Shown here piece after piece: positions 51,085 to 60,989 of a DNA stretch of 64,000 nt. The stretch lies in NCBI GenBank assembly GCA_965601955.1, contig OZ271855.1:1240001-1304000 (forward strand), given 5' to 3'. The translations under genes were made by a program, and so were the position numbers. The notes beneath the pieces were generated by a model that ran no database searches, was not told where the DNA came from, and saw nothing but the letters and a program-made list of their open reading frames with translations. Position 1 is the stretch's first letter; each line of letters begins with the position of its first letter. The DNA is from RHLJ01 sp965601955. GTDB lineage: Bacteria; Bacteroidota; Rhodothermia; Balneolales; Balneolaceae.

Positions 51085-52353
51085 TTAACCTTTTAAAATG
51101 GCAGCTACATAATTATCCCAGCTCATATCCGAAGCAGATTCCCGGACATGTTCGCCGGGCAAGGGAGTATCAAGAAAACGAAGCATTTGTTCAGCCATCG
51201 AATCAATATTTTCGGGTTCAGCTAGATACCCATTAAATCCATCTTTTATGGTTTCCGGGAAGTGGCCTACTCGGGTAGCAAGGATAGGTAACTCAAAGTT
51301 ATAGGTTAATGATTCTACTCCTGAGGGTGTTGCTGTTAGGTAAAAAAGAACGCTACAGTTAGCCACCTGGAAGTACTTATGCACGTCTTCATTTGGAACA
51401 AACTCATTTTTGACGACCACCGAATTAGTTAGGTTTAATTCCTCAACTAATTCCAGAGGGCGATAATCTTGTTCACTCTCTTTATTCTTTAACAGGAGCT
51501 TTTGAGCAATAGCAAATAAACCGCGTTTCAGTTTGGTTGAAAACTTTGAGGTATCTAAGGTAGCCCAGAATTCCTCTCCGCAGATAAGGAAAGAAACATC
51601 ATCTCTTTGCTCGCTTACTTTTTTAAAAGCCCTGATCGCATTATGCAGCCCCTTATATTTTCTAATAAATCCAAAGAAAAGAAAAACGTTCTCCTTAAGG
51701 CCAAGTTCTTTCTTGAAGGCTTCCACATCAAAATCAGGATCAGGTTGGTATAAGTCATATACGGGGTGGAAAAGCTTGATCACAGTTGTGGAATCATCGC
51801 TAGAGCGAGTTCCATCTCCATTTACTGATAACTTTTTCCCAGGAAAAAGTGCTTTTAATTCATCCACTGTTTTGTAAGCATGAGCGATGTAAGTATCAGC
51901 ATGTTTGATCCCCATCTTTGTAAACCGTTCGTCAATAGTACTCCCTTCCTTTTGAACTACAAAGTGGAGATCAAAGATAACTTCGGCTTCTGAATGCTTT
52001 CTCAACCATTTAGCTATCGAACCCATGGGCAAACCCTGGATTGAAATAGCCCATTGGAAAATCACTTTATCCGGATTTAGGGATGCAATGTATTTCGCCG
52101 TTTCTTTCCAGCTAAATGGATTGTTATAGTTGGTAATATACTTGACCTGAATGCGGGTGTCTTCCAAAAAACCTGATTGACTGGATTTGTCAACAAACTC
52201 TCTCGGAATAATAGATGGATATTGATTTGTCCATGAAACGATATGGACTTCGTTATCCGGGTTTTTATCTAATGTTTTGGCAAGTGATGTGTTATAATTG
52301 GATATACCACCTTTAAATTTTGGGCCAGGGCCAAAACATACAATTCTCGCCAT
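51085..52353 (-). CDS. Glycosyltransferase family 4
   Basis: 422 residues, GT-B fold. N-terminal FGPGPKFKGGISNYNTSLAKTL (glycine-rich acceptor loop), QWAISIQGLPMGSIAKWLRKH, and a C-terminal donor domain beginning ENVFLFFGFIRKYKGLHNAIRA and with YLTATPSGVESLTYNFELPILATRVGHFPETIKDG (the EX7E-like region, here with first Glu in SGVES). One base separates it from the epimerase upstream, so the two form an operon, probably for a surface glycan. Confidence 0.87.
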   Translation of the reverse strand: MARIVCFGPGPKFKGGISNYNTSLAKTLDKNPDNEVHIVSWTNQYPSIIPREFVDKSSQSGFLEDTRIQVKYITNYNNPFSWKETAKYIASLNPDKVIFQWAISIQGLPMGSIAKWLRKHSEAEVIFDLHFVVQKEGSTIDERFTKMGIKHADTYIAHAYKTVDELKALFPGKKLSVNGDGTRSSDDSTTVIKLFHPVYDLYQPDPDFDVEAFKKELGLKENVFLFFGFIRKYKGLHNAIRAFKKVSEQRDDVSFLICGEEFWATLDTSKFSTKLKRGLFAIAQKLLLKNKESEQDYRPLELVEELNLTNSVVVKNEFVPNEDVHKYFQVANCSVLFYLTATPSGVESLTYNFELPILATRVGHFPETIKDGFNGYLAEPENIDSMAEQMLRFLDTPLPGEHVRESASDMSWDNYVAAILKG

Positions 52354-52354
52354 A

Positions 52355-53410
52355 TCAAGTATAATTTTTTACTGCCACATCGTAGACCCGGCGCATTCCA
52401 TCTTCCAGGCTAAGTTTTGGCTTCCAGCCTAGCTTGTTGTTTACGTAATCCATATTGGCATACCTGGAATGGACACCAACGGGCTTATCTAGTAGGGGTT
52501 TTATATCCGGGGTATAACCAGCAAAAGAAGTAAATACCTGGATGAGATCCAGGAAGCTTGTGAGTTTTCCACTCCCAATATTAATAGCACTTCCATCCGT
52601 GATGTTATCCATAGCTAAAAAAGTGCAATCCATAACATCTTCGATATGAACAAAGTCACGGCCTTGCTTCCCGCTTCCCCATACTTCAAATGGATTTTCT
52701 TTCAATGCAGCTCGGCGTGCAATAGCTGGGACCGGGTAAGATAAATCCTGGTCTTCTCCAAACCCCGAAAATGGTCGAATACATGCTACGGAAACATCAT
52801 AGTATTTAGCTGCTATAGAAGCCAGATATTCGCCCGTTAATTTCGACCACCCATAAGTCATATCAGGTTGTCCCATTCTGGTAAAGTCAATATCGCTTTC
52901 GCTCAGAGCGATTGCATCCGATTCCGTCTGAAGGTCAACCGGGTAGGCAGCACTTGAACTTGGGTATAATGCTCGTTCGGGTTTATTCAGGCATATCCAT
53001 CGAAAGAAAAGGGCGTCTATGGCGAGGTCTAAAGCTACTTTCATTGGATCGCCGTCAATGGTAGCCCTACCGCCAACAATAGCTGCAAAATGAAATACAT
53101 CTTTAAAAGAAGGGATATCTAATCCATGCTTTGTTTTAAAATATTCCGGGTCTTCGATAAGCCCTTCGAAAATCACTCGAATATCACCTTTTAGGAAAAT
53201 CATTCGCTCATCAGAGCCAAAGTAAGTAAGTCCATTTGCTTCCCTACTTGGAGTGCCTACCGGGAGCCATGTGGTTGGGTGAGTTCCAACGGAAAGGTCG
53301 TCGATAAAAAGTATGGCATCGTTCGTAGTATTATAAATCCGTTTAACAAAATTGCGGCCTACAAACCCGCAGCCACCGGTAATCAGATGATAATTCATTA
53401 TTCTATTCAT
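52355..53410 (-). CDS. NAD-dependent epimerase/dehydratase, sugar-nucleotide type
   Basis: 351 residues of extended SDR fold. ITGGCGFVGRNFV is the NAD-binding motif; SSSAAYP and YGWSKLTGE give the Ser and Tyr-x3-Lys catalytic residues; RPFSGFGEDQDLSYPVPAI and GSGKQGRDFVHIEDV match nucleotide-sugar epimerases. Either ATG 53410 or 53398 may be the start. Co-transcribed with the GT4. Substrate not determinable. Confidence 0.87.
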   Translation of the reverse strand: MNRIMNYHLITGGCGFVGRNFVKRIYNTTNDAILFIDDLSVGTHPTTWLPVGTPSREANGLTYFGSDERMIFLKGDIRVIFEGLIEDPEYFKTKHGLDIPSFKDVFHFAAIVGGRATIDGDPMKVALDLAIDALFFRWICLNKPERALYPSSSAAYPVDLQTESDAIALSESDIDFTRMGQPDMTYGWSKLTGEYLASIAAKYYDVSVACIRPFSGFGEDQDLSYPVPAIARRAALKENPFEVWGSGKQGRDFVHIEDVMDCTFLAMDNITDGSAINIGSGKLTSFLDLIQVFTSFAGYTPDIKPLLDKPVGVHSRYANMDYVNNKLGWKPKLSLEDGMRRVYDVAVKNYT

Positions 53411-53519
53411 TCTTTTTGCTTGGGCACGAAGATAGCCAATTCTTTAAAAAAGCCTTTCCAAAAGAAGCACTTTTCTGCAAAAATTCATTTCTTTGCCTCT
53501 TAGAATAAAACGAATTCAC

Positions 53520-54491
53520 ATGCTCAAAAGACTTATCTCACTCTCGGTTTTTCTTGTCCCTGTTATTTTAAATGCTCAGGAGTTGAGTATTACAACCTCT
53601 CAAAGTTCTCATTCTGCTTTAGAAGTGGAAGTATCCGGGGATGGTATTGAGGTATCGGAAGCGAACGGAAACACGCTCTTTGGTGCAGACTATACTATTG
53701 CTGCCAATGATCCATCAGTAGCAGTATACCCACTCCAGGACGGATCGTTTATTGTTAGAGAGAATATTGCGAATTTTCTTATGTATGATTCCTTTGGAAA
53801 GGTCCTTAGATCTATATCTAACAGTACTCAAAGCGAAGGGGGAGAAGCAATTTCAAAATTAGCAATGGATGGTGCAGGAAAAACGATTGTAGTGTATAAC
53901 CCAAAAGTGAGAGTAAACGGAGCGGAGGGCTCTCGGGGAAAGATCATTTCAGCAGGTGGTCCTGATATCGATGTCTTTTATTCCCGCCACCGTACGCTAT
54001 CAACAGTAGAGGTATCAGCAAATGGAGAATTTGTTGCTTTTGCTTCCATGAAAGAAGGCGGGGAGGATGAGGTTCAGCTTATGGACAGGTTTGGAAATAA
54101 TTTGGCGACAATCTCTTTTGATCAGCCTGTGAAAGGAGTGAGTTTTTCTGAAAATGGACTATATGCAACCATTTATTCAGGCGGAAGAGCAGCAGCTTAC
54201 CAGGTGCGATCGGGAGAGCGAGTGGGGAGTACGAGCTTTAGGAACACCTCGGTAGTGTATGCCAGCTATGACCCTATTGATAAAATGATCATTGGGTTGA
54301 CAGGTAGTGGGTCATCAACCTTAAGTGATGTGCAGTTACATGCCGTTAACGTTTCCGCTCGAAAAATTGCTCGAGAAAATTCGAGTGAGTCTTTTTCTAT
54401 CAAGGGGCAAATCTCAATGGAGAGAACAGGGTCAGGAAGATATAAGATCAAAGGATTGGATAAAGAGCTTAGTTTACGGGCAAGTTTTTAA
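53520..54491 (+). CDS. Secreted WD40/beta-propeller-like protein
   Basis: About 323 residues from ATG 53520 (MLKRLISLSVFLVPVILNAQ signal peptide); the longer TTG frame from 53493 only adds residues before the signal peptide. Repeats of VEVSANGEFVAFASMKEGGEDEV / VSFSENGLYATIYSGG type indicate a propeller of about seven blades. No enzymatic motif, no T9SS tail. Function unknown. Confidence 0.7.
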   Translation: MLKRLISLSVFLVPVILNAQELSITTSQSSHSALEVEVSGDGIEVSEANGNTLFGADYTIAANDPSVAVYPLQDGSFIVRENIANFLMYDSFGKVLRSISNSTQSEGGEAISKLAMDGAGKTIVVYNPKVRVNGAEGSRGKIISAGGPDIDVFYSRHRTLSTVEVSANGEFVAFASMKEGGEDEVQLMDRFGNNLATISFDQPVKGVSFSENGLYATIYSGGRAAAYQVRSGERVGSTSFRNTSVVYASYDPIDKMIIGLTGSGSSTLSDVQLHAVNVSARKIARENSSESFSIKGQISMERTGSGRYKIKGLDKELSLRASF

Positions 54492-54577
54492 AGTTTACTG
54501 TTTACTTACAGTTTTTTAAGCTGGATTGGAGAGGTTTAGTGCCTATTCAATTATTCCTTTTTGTTATAAGATTTATT

Positions 54578-56461
54578 ATGTCAAAAAAATTACTTCTATT
54601 TGTTTTACTGAATTCTGCCTTAGTTAGCACATCTTACGCACAACAGGATCAAAGAGCTGTTAATGAGCAGGATTCTTTAGCATTAGTTGCATTGTATAAC
54701 AGTACAAATGGTGTTAATTGGACAAATAATGAGGAGTGGCTTAGTGGGCCATTATCGTCATGGTTTGGAATCAGTCTTTCAGTTACCGGAAGTGGTAGAG
54801 TAACAGGAATAGGTTTAAGCAATAATAACTTGTCTGGCACGATTCCTGATGAAATTGGTGATTTAACAGCACTTAGAGGATTAGATTTATCATCAAACAA
54901 TCTTTACGGACCTGTCCCGACTGGAATTGGAAATTTAAAAGGGCTGGATGTACTGAACTTAGCGTGGAATGAGTTGAGTGGGGATATACTAGATGAAGTT
55001 GCAAAATTAAGCAACCTTGTATGGCTGAGACTGAATTTCAACAAGTTTACAGGATCAATTCCTGGAACACTTGGAAGTATTCCTAGACTTGAAATACTGC
55101 ATTTAGGTTATAATGAGTTAACTGGAAATATTCCCCCTGAACTCTCAAATATGGTTTATTTACAAGTACTAAGTTTGGGATCTAATAAGCTAAGTGGGGA
55201 AATTCCTCCCGAGTTTGGAGACTTTATCGACTTATACTATTTAGACTTATGTAACAACATGCTATCTGGAGAGATACCTATTGAATTGGGAAATTTACCC
55301 TATTTAGAGTATCTGGATTTATGCGGTAATCAATTTGCAGGAGAAATTCCGATAGGAATATTGGACAGTTTTTACTTAAGAAGACTAAACCTATCTAACA
55401 ACCAATTTAGTGGAGAAATACCGAACGGGATTGGCAATCTAACTAACTTACAATTTCTACATCTTTCATCAAATAAGTTAAGTGGTGAGTTACCTCCTGA
55501 ATTATATGATTTATCCAAACTTGAAGCATTAGACCTGTCTTCAAACTCTTTTTCTGATTTTATTGATGAAGGTATTGAGAATCTGAGCAATTTATTTTGG
55601 TTGAATCTTTCAGAAAATCAGTTTACTGGAAGCATACCAATTGAAATAGGAATACTTTCGAACTTGCAATATTTAGATCTATCTAAAAACCAAATGTATG
55701 GTGCTATTCCCGATACTTTAAATAACCTTAATCATATCTGGTATTTAGATCTAGGAAATAATGACTTCTATTCCTTACCTGATCTTTCTGGTTTAGAAAA
55801 TTTATCAGAGCTTTACGTGGACAGCCTAAATCTTACTTTTAGAGATATAATCCCTAATCTAAAAATACCTTCAAGAGTGATGAATTATGATTTTCAATAT
55901 CCTTTTGGAGATACTACAATAATTGGAGTTAGCTTAGATGACAGTATTTCTTTTGGAGTTCAGTCAATTGATTTTGAAGGTAACGAGTATCAGTGGGTAA
56001 AAGATGGAATAGAGCTTGAGGGAGAAAAAGGAGTTTCATTAACCATTCTTGAAATAGATGAATCTGATTTGGGTGAATATGTTGTTGAAGTAACTAATTC
56101 AGATTTGCTAAATCTGAAAGTTCAAAGTGAGCCATTCATAGTTCTATTAGATAGTAATGCTGTTTTTGCCGAAGGAGTTAATTCTGAAGAAATTCCTGCT
56201 AATTTTTCTTTATCTCAAAACTATCCCAACCCATTCAACCCGTCTACAAATATTCAATATACTTTACCGGAAGCCTCTTTAGTTGAGTTGACTGTTTATG
56301 ACATGATGGGAAGGGAAGTAGCCGAACTAGAAAAGGGAATGAAATCAGCAGGGACTTACGCAGTGAATTTCGATGCATCAAATCTTGCTTCGGGAATCTA
56401 TATCTATCGGCTAAAGGCAGGAGGTTTTGTGCAAACCAAAAGAATGCTCTTAATTAAATAG
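54578..56461 (+). CDS. Surface leucine-rich-repeat protein with T9SS sorting domain
   Basis: About 627 residues. ATG 54578 gives a proper signal peptide (LLLFVLLNSALVSTSYAQ); an earlier frame from 54539 merely extends it. An N-terminal cap (ALYNSTNGVNWTNNEEWL) as in plant LRR kinases is followed by about 12 LRRs of the NNLSGTIPDEIGDLTALRGLDLS type, an Ig-like module (QWVKDGIELEGEKGVSLTI) and the T9SS tail with SQNYPNPFNPSTNI ... SGIYIYRLKAGGF. Expected at the cell surface; the plant-type LRRs suggest protein or glycan binding. Confidence 0.9.
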   Translation: MSKKLLLFVLLNSALVSTSYAQQDQRAVNEQDSLALVALYNSTNGVNWTNNEEWLSGPLSSWFGISLSVTGSGRVTGIGLSNNNLSGTIPDEIGDLTALRGLDLSSNNLYGPVPTGIGNLKGLDVLNLAWNELSGDILDEVAKLSNLVWLRLNFNKFTGSIPGTLGSIPRLEILHLGYNELTGNIPPELSNMVYLQVLSLGSNKLSGEIPPEFGDFIDLYYLDLCNNMLSGEIPIELGNLPYLEYLDLCGNQFAGEIPIGILDSFYLRRLNLSNNQFSGEIPNGIGNLTNLQFLHLSSNKLSGELPPELYDLSKLEALDLSSNSFSDFIDEGIENLSNLFWLNLSENQFTGSIPIEIGILSNLQYLDLSKNQMYGAIPDTLNNLNHIWYLDLGNNDFYSLPDLSGLENLSELYVDSLNLTFRDIIPNLKIPSRVMNYDFQYPFGDTTIIGVSLDDSISFGVQSIDFEGNEYQWVKDGIELEGEKGVSLTILEIDESDLGEYVVEVTNSDLLNLKVQSEPFIVLLDSNAVFAEGVNSEEIPANFSLSQNYPNPFNPSTNIQYTLPEASLVELTVYDMMGREVAELEKGMKSAGTYAVNFDASNLASGIYIYRLKAGGFVQTKRMLLIK

Positions 56462-56467
56462 GATAAC

Positions 56468-56610
56468 GTCATTGCGAGGAGCACTAAAGCTATATTTAGA
56501 CTGATTTATAGGTCGACGAAGCAATCCCAACATTCCAGTCTGGATCAACGAGATTGCTTCGTCGTTGAATTTCTCAATTGAGAATGTTTACCAGGCTCCT
56601 CGCAAAGACG
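56468..56610. repeat. Nested palindromic repeat (GTCATTGCGAGGAGC family)
   Basis: Outer arms GTCATTGCGAGGAGC (56468-56482) and GCTCCTCGCAAAGACG (56595-56610); inner arms CGACGAAGCAATC (56514-56526) and GATTGCTTCGTCG (56552-56564) are perfectly complementary. It lies between the convergent LRR and clpC genes. The inner arms recur at 21271-21343. Confidence 0.9.
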
Positions 56611-56635
56611 AAGGTAATTTTTAAGATAGAAACAA

Positions 56636-56672
56636 AAAGCCCTGCACATATTACATGAGCAGGGCTTTCTTA
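56636..56672. terminator. Terminator between LRR gene and clpC
   Basis: Perfect stem AAAGCCCTGC (56636-56645) / GCAGGGCTTT (56659-56668) with A-run before and T-rich bases after, usable by both convergent genes. Confidence 0.82.
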
Positions 56673-56705
56673 CTTCTATATTTAGTATTGAATGTTCTTC
56701 CTTAG

Positions 56706-59321
56706 CTAAGCTTCTTTAGCTTCCTCTGATTCGTCTTCTTCTTTAGGTTCTTCCTTCTTCGCTTTTTTTGGAGAAGGAGCAGAAGCGGCTTCCTCAAGTG
56801 CTTTGATATCTGGTTTCTCCCATAAGAATTCTAAATCATCACGCGATTTATTCATCTTAATCTTGATGGTAGAACCGATTTCCTGCTTATTCTCAAGAAG
56901 CTCTTCAGCAAGAGGATCTTCAATATACTTTTGAATAGCTCGCTTAAGAGGTCGGGCTCCGTATTTCTGGTCAAATCCTCGATCAGAGATGAAATCTTTG
57001 GCACCTTTGGTGATTTCAATATTAAACCCAACTTCACGGATTCTAACGAAGAGTTCTTCGCTTAAGATATCGATGATCTGGAAGATGTCATCTTTCTCAA
57101 GAGGCTTGAAGGTGATTACATCATCAATTCGATTCAAAAACTCAGGGTTGAATACTTTCTTTAATGCATCCTGAATAGTTGTCTTCATTTTTGCATAGTC
57201 GAAAGCAGTCTCATCAGGGCCGCCAAAGCCAATGCCTTTGCCCATGTTTCGAATGTCTCTTGCTCCAATATTGGAAGTCATGATGATGATTGTATTTCTA
57301 AAGTCCACACGGCGGCCAAGACTATCTGTTAAAATACCATCATCTAATACCTGAAGCAGGATGTTGAATACATCAGGGTGAGCCTTCTCGATTTCATCAA
57401 GTAAAACTACACTATAAGGCTTACGACGAACTTTCTCGGTCAGAACTCCACCTTCTTCATAACCAACATATCCGGGAGGTGCTCCAATTAATCTGGAAAC
57501 GGAGAATTTCTCCATGTATTCACTCATATCAATTCGGATAAGAGAATCATCCTTATCGAATAAATATTTAGCAAGAACTTTAGCCATTTCCGTTTTACCA
57601 ACACCAGTTGGGCCTAAGAAAATAAAGGATCCAATTGGACGAGAAGGGTCTTTCAACCCTGCACGTGTTCTTTGAATTGCTTTTGTGAGCTTAATGATGG
57701 CTTCTTCCTGGCCAACTACTTTTCCGGAAAGACTCTCCTTCATCTTCAGAAGTTTCTGGCCTTCGTTTTGGCTGATCTTGTTGACCGGAACTCCACTCAT
57801 CATGGCTATTACCGATGCTACATCATCTTCTAATACATCAAAAACGATGCTCTCAGATTCCTTTTCCCATTCACGTTGCGCTACTTCAAGATCCTCAATG
57901 AGACGTTTTTCCTTGTCTCTTAAACGTGCTGCTTCTTCAAAGCGCTGCTTTTTGACCATGGAATTTTTATCGATGCTTGTAGCCTCAATCTCTTCTTCCA
58001 GTTCAATAATGTGTTTAGGGACAGTGATGTTAGCCAGGTGAACTCTTGCTCCTGCTTCATCAAGTGCATCAATCGCCTTATCTGGTAAAAAGTGATCGGT
58101 TACATAACGATCGGTTAGCTTTACGCAGCCGTCTATTGCTTCCTTAGTATAGCGTACGCTGTGGTGCTTTTCATATTTACCTTTTATCTGGTTTAGAATC
58201 TCAACGGTTTCTTCTGCAGTAGTTGGATCAACCATGATTTTTTGGAATCGGCGTTCCAGGGCACCATCCTTTTCAATAAACTGGCGATATTCATTGAGTG
58301 TAGTAGCTCCAATTGCCTGGATATCACCTCTCGCAAGAGCCGGCTTCAACATATTGGAAGCATCTAGTGACCCACTTGCTCCACCTGCACCGACAATCGT
58401 ATGGAGTTCATCAATGAACAGGATGACGTTATCAGTTTTTTCTAGCTCGGTCATAACAGCCTTCATACGCTCTTCAAACTGGCCCCGGTATTTGGTACCA
58501 GCTACAAGCGCTGCAAGATCTAAAGCAATTACTCTTTTATCATAAAGAACCCTTGATACTTTTCGTTGTACAATTCTTGCAGCAAGGCCTTCAGCAATAG
58601 CCGTCTTACCTACGCCAGGCTCCCCAATAAGAACAGGGTTGTTCTTTTTTCTTCGACTTAATACCTGAGCAACCCTTTCGATCTCTTTATCACGGCCAAT
58701 AATAGGATCTAGTTTCCCTTCTTCAGCCATTTGGGTAAGGTCTCGGCCAAAGTTATCGAGTACAGGAGTTTTTGACTTGTCCATGCGTTTTTCCCTTGCG
58801 CTTCCTGATCCTGAGCTTCCTTTAGATGAGGAAGACGACGAACTTTGTGATACCGTGGCAGTATCGTCAAACTCCTCTCTGGATTTTCCTGAAATAATTA
58901 AATCGAGCTCTTCGCGAACTGAGTCGTATGAAACACTGAACTGTTGAAGTATTTGGGCTGCGATATTTTCGTCATCACGTAGAAGCGATAGTAGTAAGTG
59001 CTCGGTACCAATGGTGTCGCTTTTGTAAAGCTTAGCTTCCAGGTATGTGATTCGCAATACCTTTTCTGCTTGTTTGGTAAGCGGGATATTCCCAACTGTT
59101 ACTGAACCACCAGTGCCACGAACGGTATCTTCAATGGTCTTTTTTAGTTTAAAAAGATCGCAATCCAAATTTTTCAAAATGCGAACGGCAACGCCATCTC
59201 CTAAACGGACGATGCCTAAAATCAAATGCTCTGTGCCGATATAATCGTGACCTAACCGTAATGCTTCCTCTCGGCTGAATTGTATTACGTCACGTACTTT
59301 GCTGGAAAAATTTCCCTCCAT
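56706..59321 (-). CDS. clpC: ATP-dependent Clp protease ATPase subunit ClpC
   Basis: Class I HSP100 AAA+ unfoldase feeding ClpP. 871 residues: ClpN repeats (EALRLGHDYIGTEHLILGIVR ... DTIGTEHLLLSLLRDDENIAA), Walker A GEPGVGKT and B ILFIDELHT (D1), a UVR-type linker (KKQRFEEAARLRDKEKRLIE), then GPTGVGKT and VLLDEIEKAHP (D2). The GIGFGG loop is the ClpP-binding tripeptide. The C-terminus adds an unusual Lys/Glu-rich tail of ~25 residues (PKKAKKEEPKEEDESEEA). No mcsA/mcsB or ctsR genes are adjacent. Confidence 0.97.
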   Translation of the reverse strand: MEGNFSSKVRDVIQFSREEALRLGHDYIGTEHLILGIVRLGDGVAVRILKNLDCDLFKLKKTIEDTVRGTGGSVTVGNIPLTKQAEKVLRITYLEAKLYKSDTIGTEHLLLSLLRDDENIAAQILQQFSVSYDSVREELDLIISGKSREEFDDTATVSQSSSSSSSKGSSGSGSAREKRMDKSKTPVLDNFGRDLTQMAEEGKLDPIIGRDKEIERVAQVLSRRKKNNPVLIGEPGVGKTAIAEGLAARIVQRKVSRVLYDKRVIALDLAALVAGTKYRGQFEERMKAVMTELEKTDNVILFIDELHTIVGAGGASGSLDASNMLKPALARGDIQAIGATTLNEYRQFIEKDGALERRFQKIMVDPTTAEETVEILNQIKGKYEKHHSVRYTKEAIDGCVKLTDRYVTDHFLPDKAIDALDEAGARVHLANITVPKHIIELEEEIEATSIDKNSMVKKQRFEEAARLRDKEKRLIEDLEVAQREWEKESESIVFDVLEDDVASVIAMMSGVPVNKISQNEGQKLLKMKESLSGKVVGQEEAIIKLTKAIQRTRAGLKDPSRPIGSFIFLGPTGVGKTEMAKVLAKYLFDKDDSLIRIDMSEYMEKFSVSRLIGAPPGYVGYEEGGVLTEKVRRKPYSVVLLDEIEKAHPDVFNILLQVLDDGILTDSLGRRVDFRNTIIIMTSNIGARDIRNMGKGIGFGGPDETAFDYAKMKTTIQDALKKVFNPEFLNRIDDVITFKPLEKDDIFQIIDILSEELFVRIREVGFNIEITKGAKDFISDRGFDQKYGARPLKRAIQKYIEDPLAEELLENKQEIGSTIKIKMNKSRDDLEFLWEKPDIKALEEAASAPSPKKAKKEEPKEEDESEEAKEA

Positions 59322-59456
59322 GTAACTAAGTCCTCTGTCTAGTCTAAAATTTCAATGCTACAGGGCAAAAAACGAGCCAAAACGATATTTAGTTCGTTTC
59401 ATCGCGAATGTAGCAGAGCAACCAAGTAAAAGCAAACAAAATGGGTGCTGATTCGA

Positions 59457-60977
59457 TTAGAAAAGAGGGCTGCCTGTCATTTCTTCAGGCTGAGTAATCC
59501 CCATCAGTTTTAGAAGGGTAGGAGCAACATCAGCTAGTATTCCGGGATTCATCGTGATAGGCTCATCATAATTCACAATAATAGCGGGAACAAGAGCAGT
59601 TGTATGTGCCGTATGGGGTGAGCCATCCGCTTTGATCATTTGGTCAGAATTTCCATGATCAGCTATAATTAATGATCGGTAACCCCGCGAAGATGCAGTT
59701 TCAATTACTCTTTTTAATTGGATGTCCACTGCTTCTACTGCTTTTATTGCGGCATCCATATCTCCGGTATGCCCAACCATATCTGGATTTGCAAAATTCA
59801 GGATCACGAGATCATATTTTTCTGATTCAAGCCGTTCAACCAAAGCATCTCCAACTTCGGGAGCGCTCATTTCTGGTTTTAGATCGTAGGTAGCTACTTT
59901 GGGGCTTGGGATAACCAGGCGATCTTCTCCTTCATTTGGAGTCTCTTCTCCACCATTAAAGAAATAAGTAACGTGAGGATACTTTTCAGTCTCAGCAATT
60001 CTGAATTGATGTAGGTTATGCTTGCTGACCCATTCACCTAAAGTGTTCGTCAATTCCTGGGGCGGATAAGCAACCCGGGCAAAATCGAACGTAGCATCGT
60101 AAGAAGTGAAGTTGATATAAGTCAGCTTAAGGTCTTCAACATCAAATTCCTTAAATCCATCTTCATTAAGAGCTCTTGAAATTTCGCGGGCACGATCCCC
60201 TCTGATATTGTAAAAGATTACAGTATCTCCGGGTTCAATCCTTGACTCCTGGGAATCATTTAGAAGAACAGGTTTAATAAATTCATCGGTAATCTCGTCT
60301 TTATAGGAAGCATCGAATGCTTCAGAAGCTGAGTTGAATGGAGCCCCTTTTCCATATACAAGAAGGTCATAGGCTAATTTAACCCGCTCCCAGCGATTAT
60401 CCCGGTCCATGGCATAATATCGGCCCACTATCGAGGCCAGCTCTCCAATTCCTATTTGTTCCGCCTGTTTGCTGAACTCTTCTGCATATCCCTTCCCTGA
60501 ATCTGGTGCAGTATCTCGTCCATCTGTAAACGCATGAACAAATACGTTTTCGAGACCATGCTGCTTACAAAGTTTTAGTAAGGCGAAAAGATGATTGTTA
60601 TGGCTGTGGACTCCCCCATCAGAAAAAAGACCCATAATGTGAATCTTACCCTTCTTTTTGGCTTGCTCAATTCCGTATAAAAGCTCTGGATTTTGAAAGA
60701 AACCGCCTTCACGAATATCCTTATTAATTCTGGATAAGGCCTGCCATACAATTCTGCCAGCACCAATATTTAAGTGCCCAACTTCTGAATTACCAAATTG
60801 ACCACCTGGCAGACCGACATCTTCACCACTAGCTGAAAGATGTGAATTCGGATTTTTTTCTAGAAGGGAGTTGTAAAATGGTTTGTGCGCTTTATCAATA
60901 GCGCTTACAGATGGGTCGACAGCAATCCCGAACCCATCTAAAATTACTAATAAGGCTTTAGAATTGGGCTCGGTCAT
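59457..60977 (-). CDS. gpmI: 2,3-bisphosphoglycerate-independent phosphoglycerate mutase
   Basis: Glycolytic interconversion of 3- and 2-phosphoglycerate, Mn-dependent alkaline-phosphatase fold. The 506 residues contain LLVILDGFGI (metal Asp), FGNSEVGHLNIGAGR (catalytic Ser), HAFTDGRDTAPDSG, FYNIRGDRARE and the C-terminal FANPDMVGHTGDMDAAI and IIADHGNSDQM metal ligands. Length is normal. The S20 gene lies 12 bases upstream on the same strand, so the two share a transcript. Confidence 0.96.
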   Translation of the reverse strand: MTEPNSKALLVILDGFGIAVDPSVSAIDKAHKPFYNSLLEKNPNSHLSASGEDVGLPGGQFGNSEVGHLNIGAGRIVWQALSRINKDIREGGFFQNPELLYGIEQAKKKGKIHIMGLFSDGGVHSHNNHLFALLKLCKQHGLENVFVHAFTDGRDTAPDSGKGYAEEFSKQAEQIGIGELASIVGRYYAMDRDNRWERVKLAYDLLVYGKGAPFNSASEAFDASYKDEITDEFIKPVLLNDSQESRIEPGDTVIFYNIRGDRAREISRALNEDGFKEFDVEDLKLTYINFTSYDATFDFARVAYPPQELTNTLGEWVSKHNLHQFRIAETEKYPHVTYFFNGGEETPNEGEDRLVIPSPKVATYDLKPEMSAPEVGDALVERLESEKYDLVILNFANPDMVGHTGDMDAAIKAVEAVDIQLKRVIETASSRGYRSLIIADHGNSDQMIKADGSPHTAHTTALVPAIIVNYDEPITMNPGILADVAPTLLKLMGITQPEEMTGSPLF

Positions 60978-60989
60978 TGTTGAAAAAAC

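Noticed and set aside
57685..58545. Long Ser-rich plus-strand frames opposite clpC
   Set aside because: Ser/Leu/Arg-rich antisense translations of a conserved gene; no independent evidence of coding.
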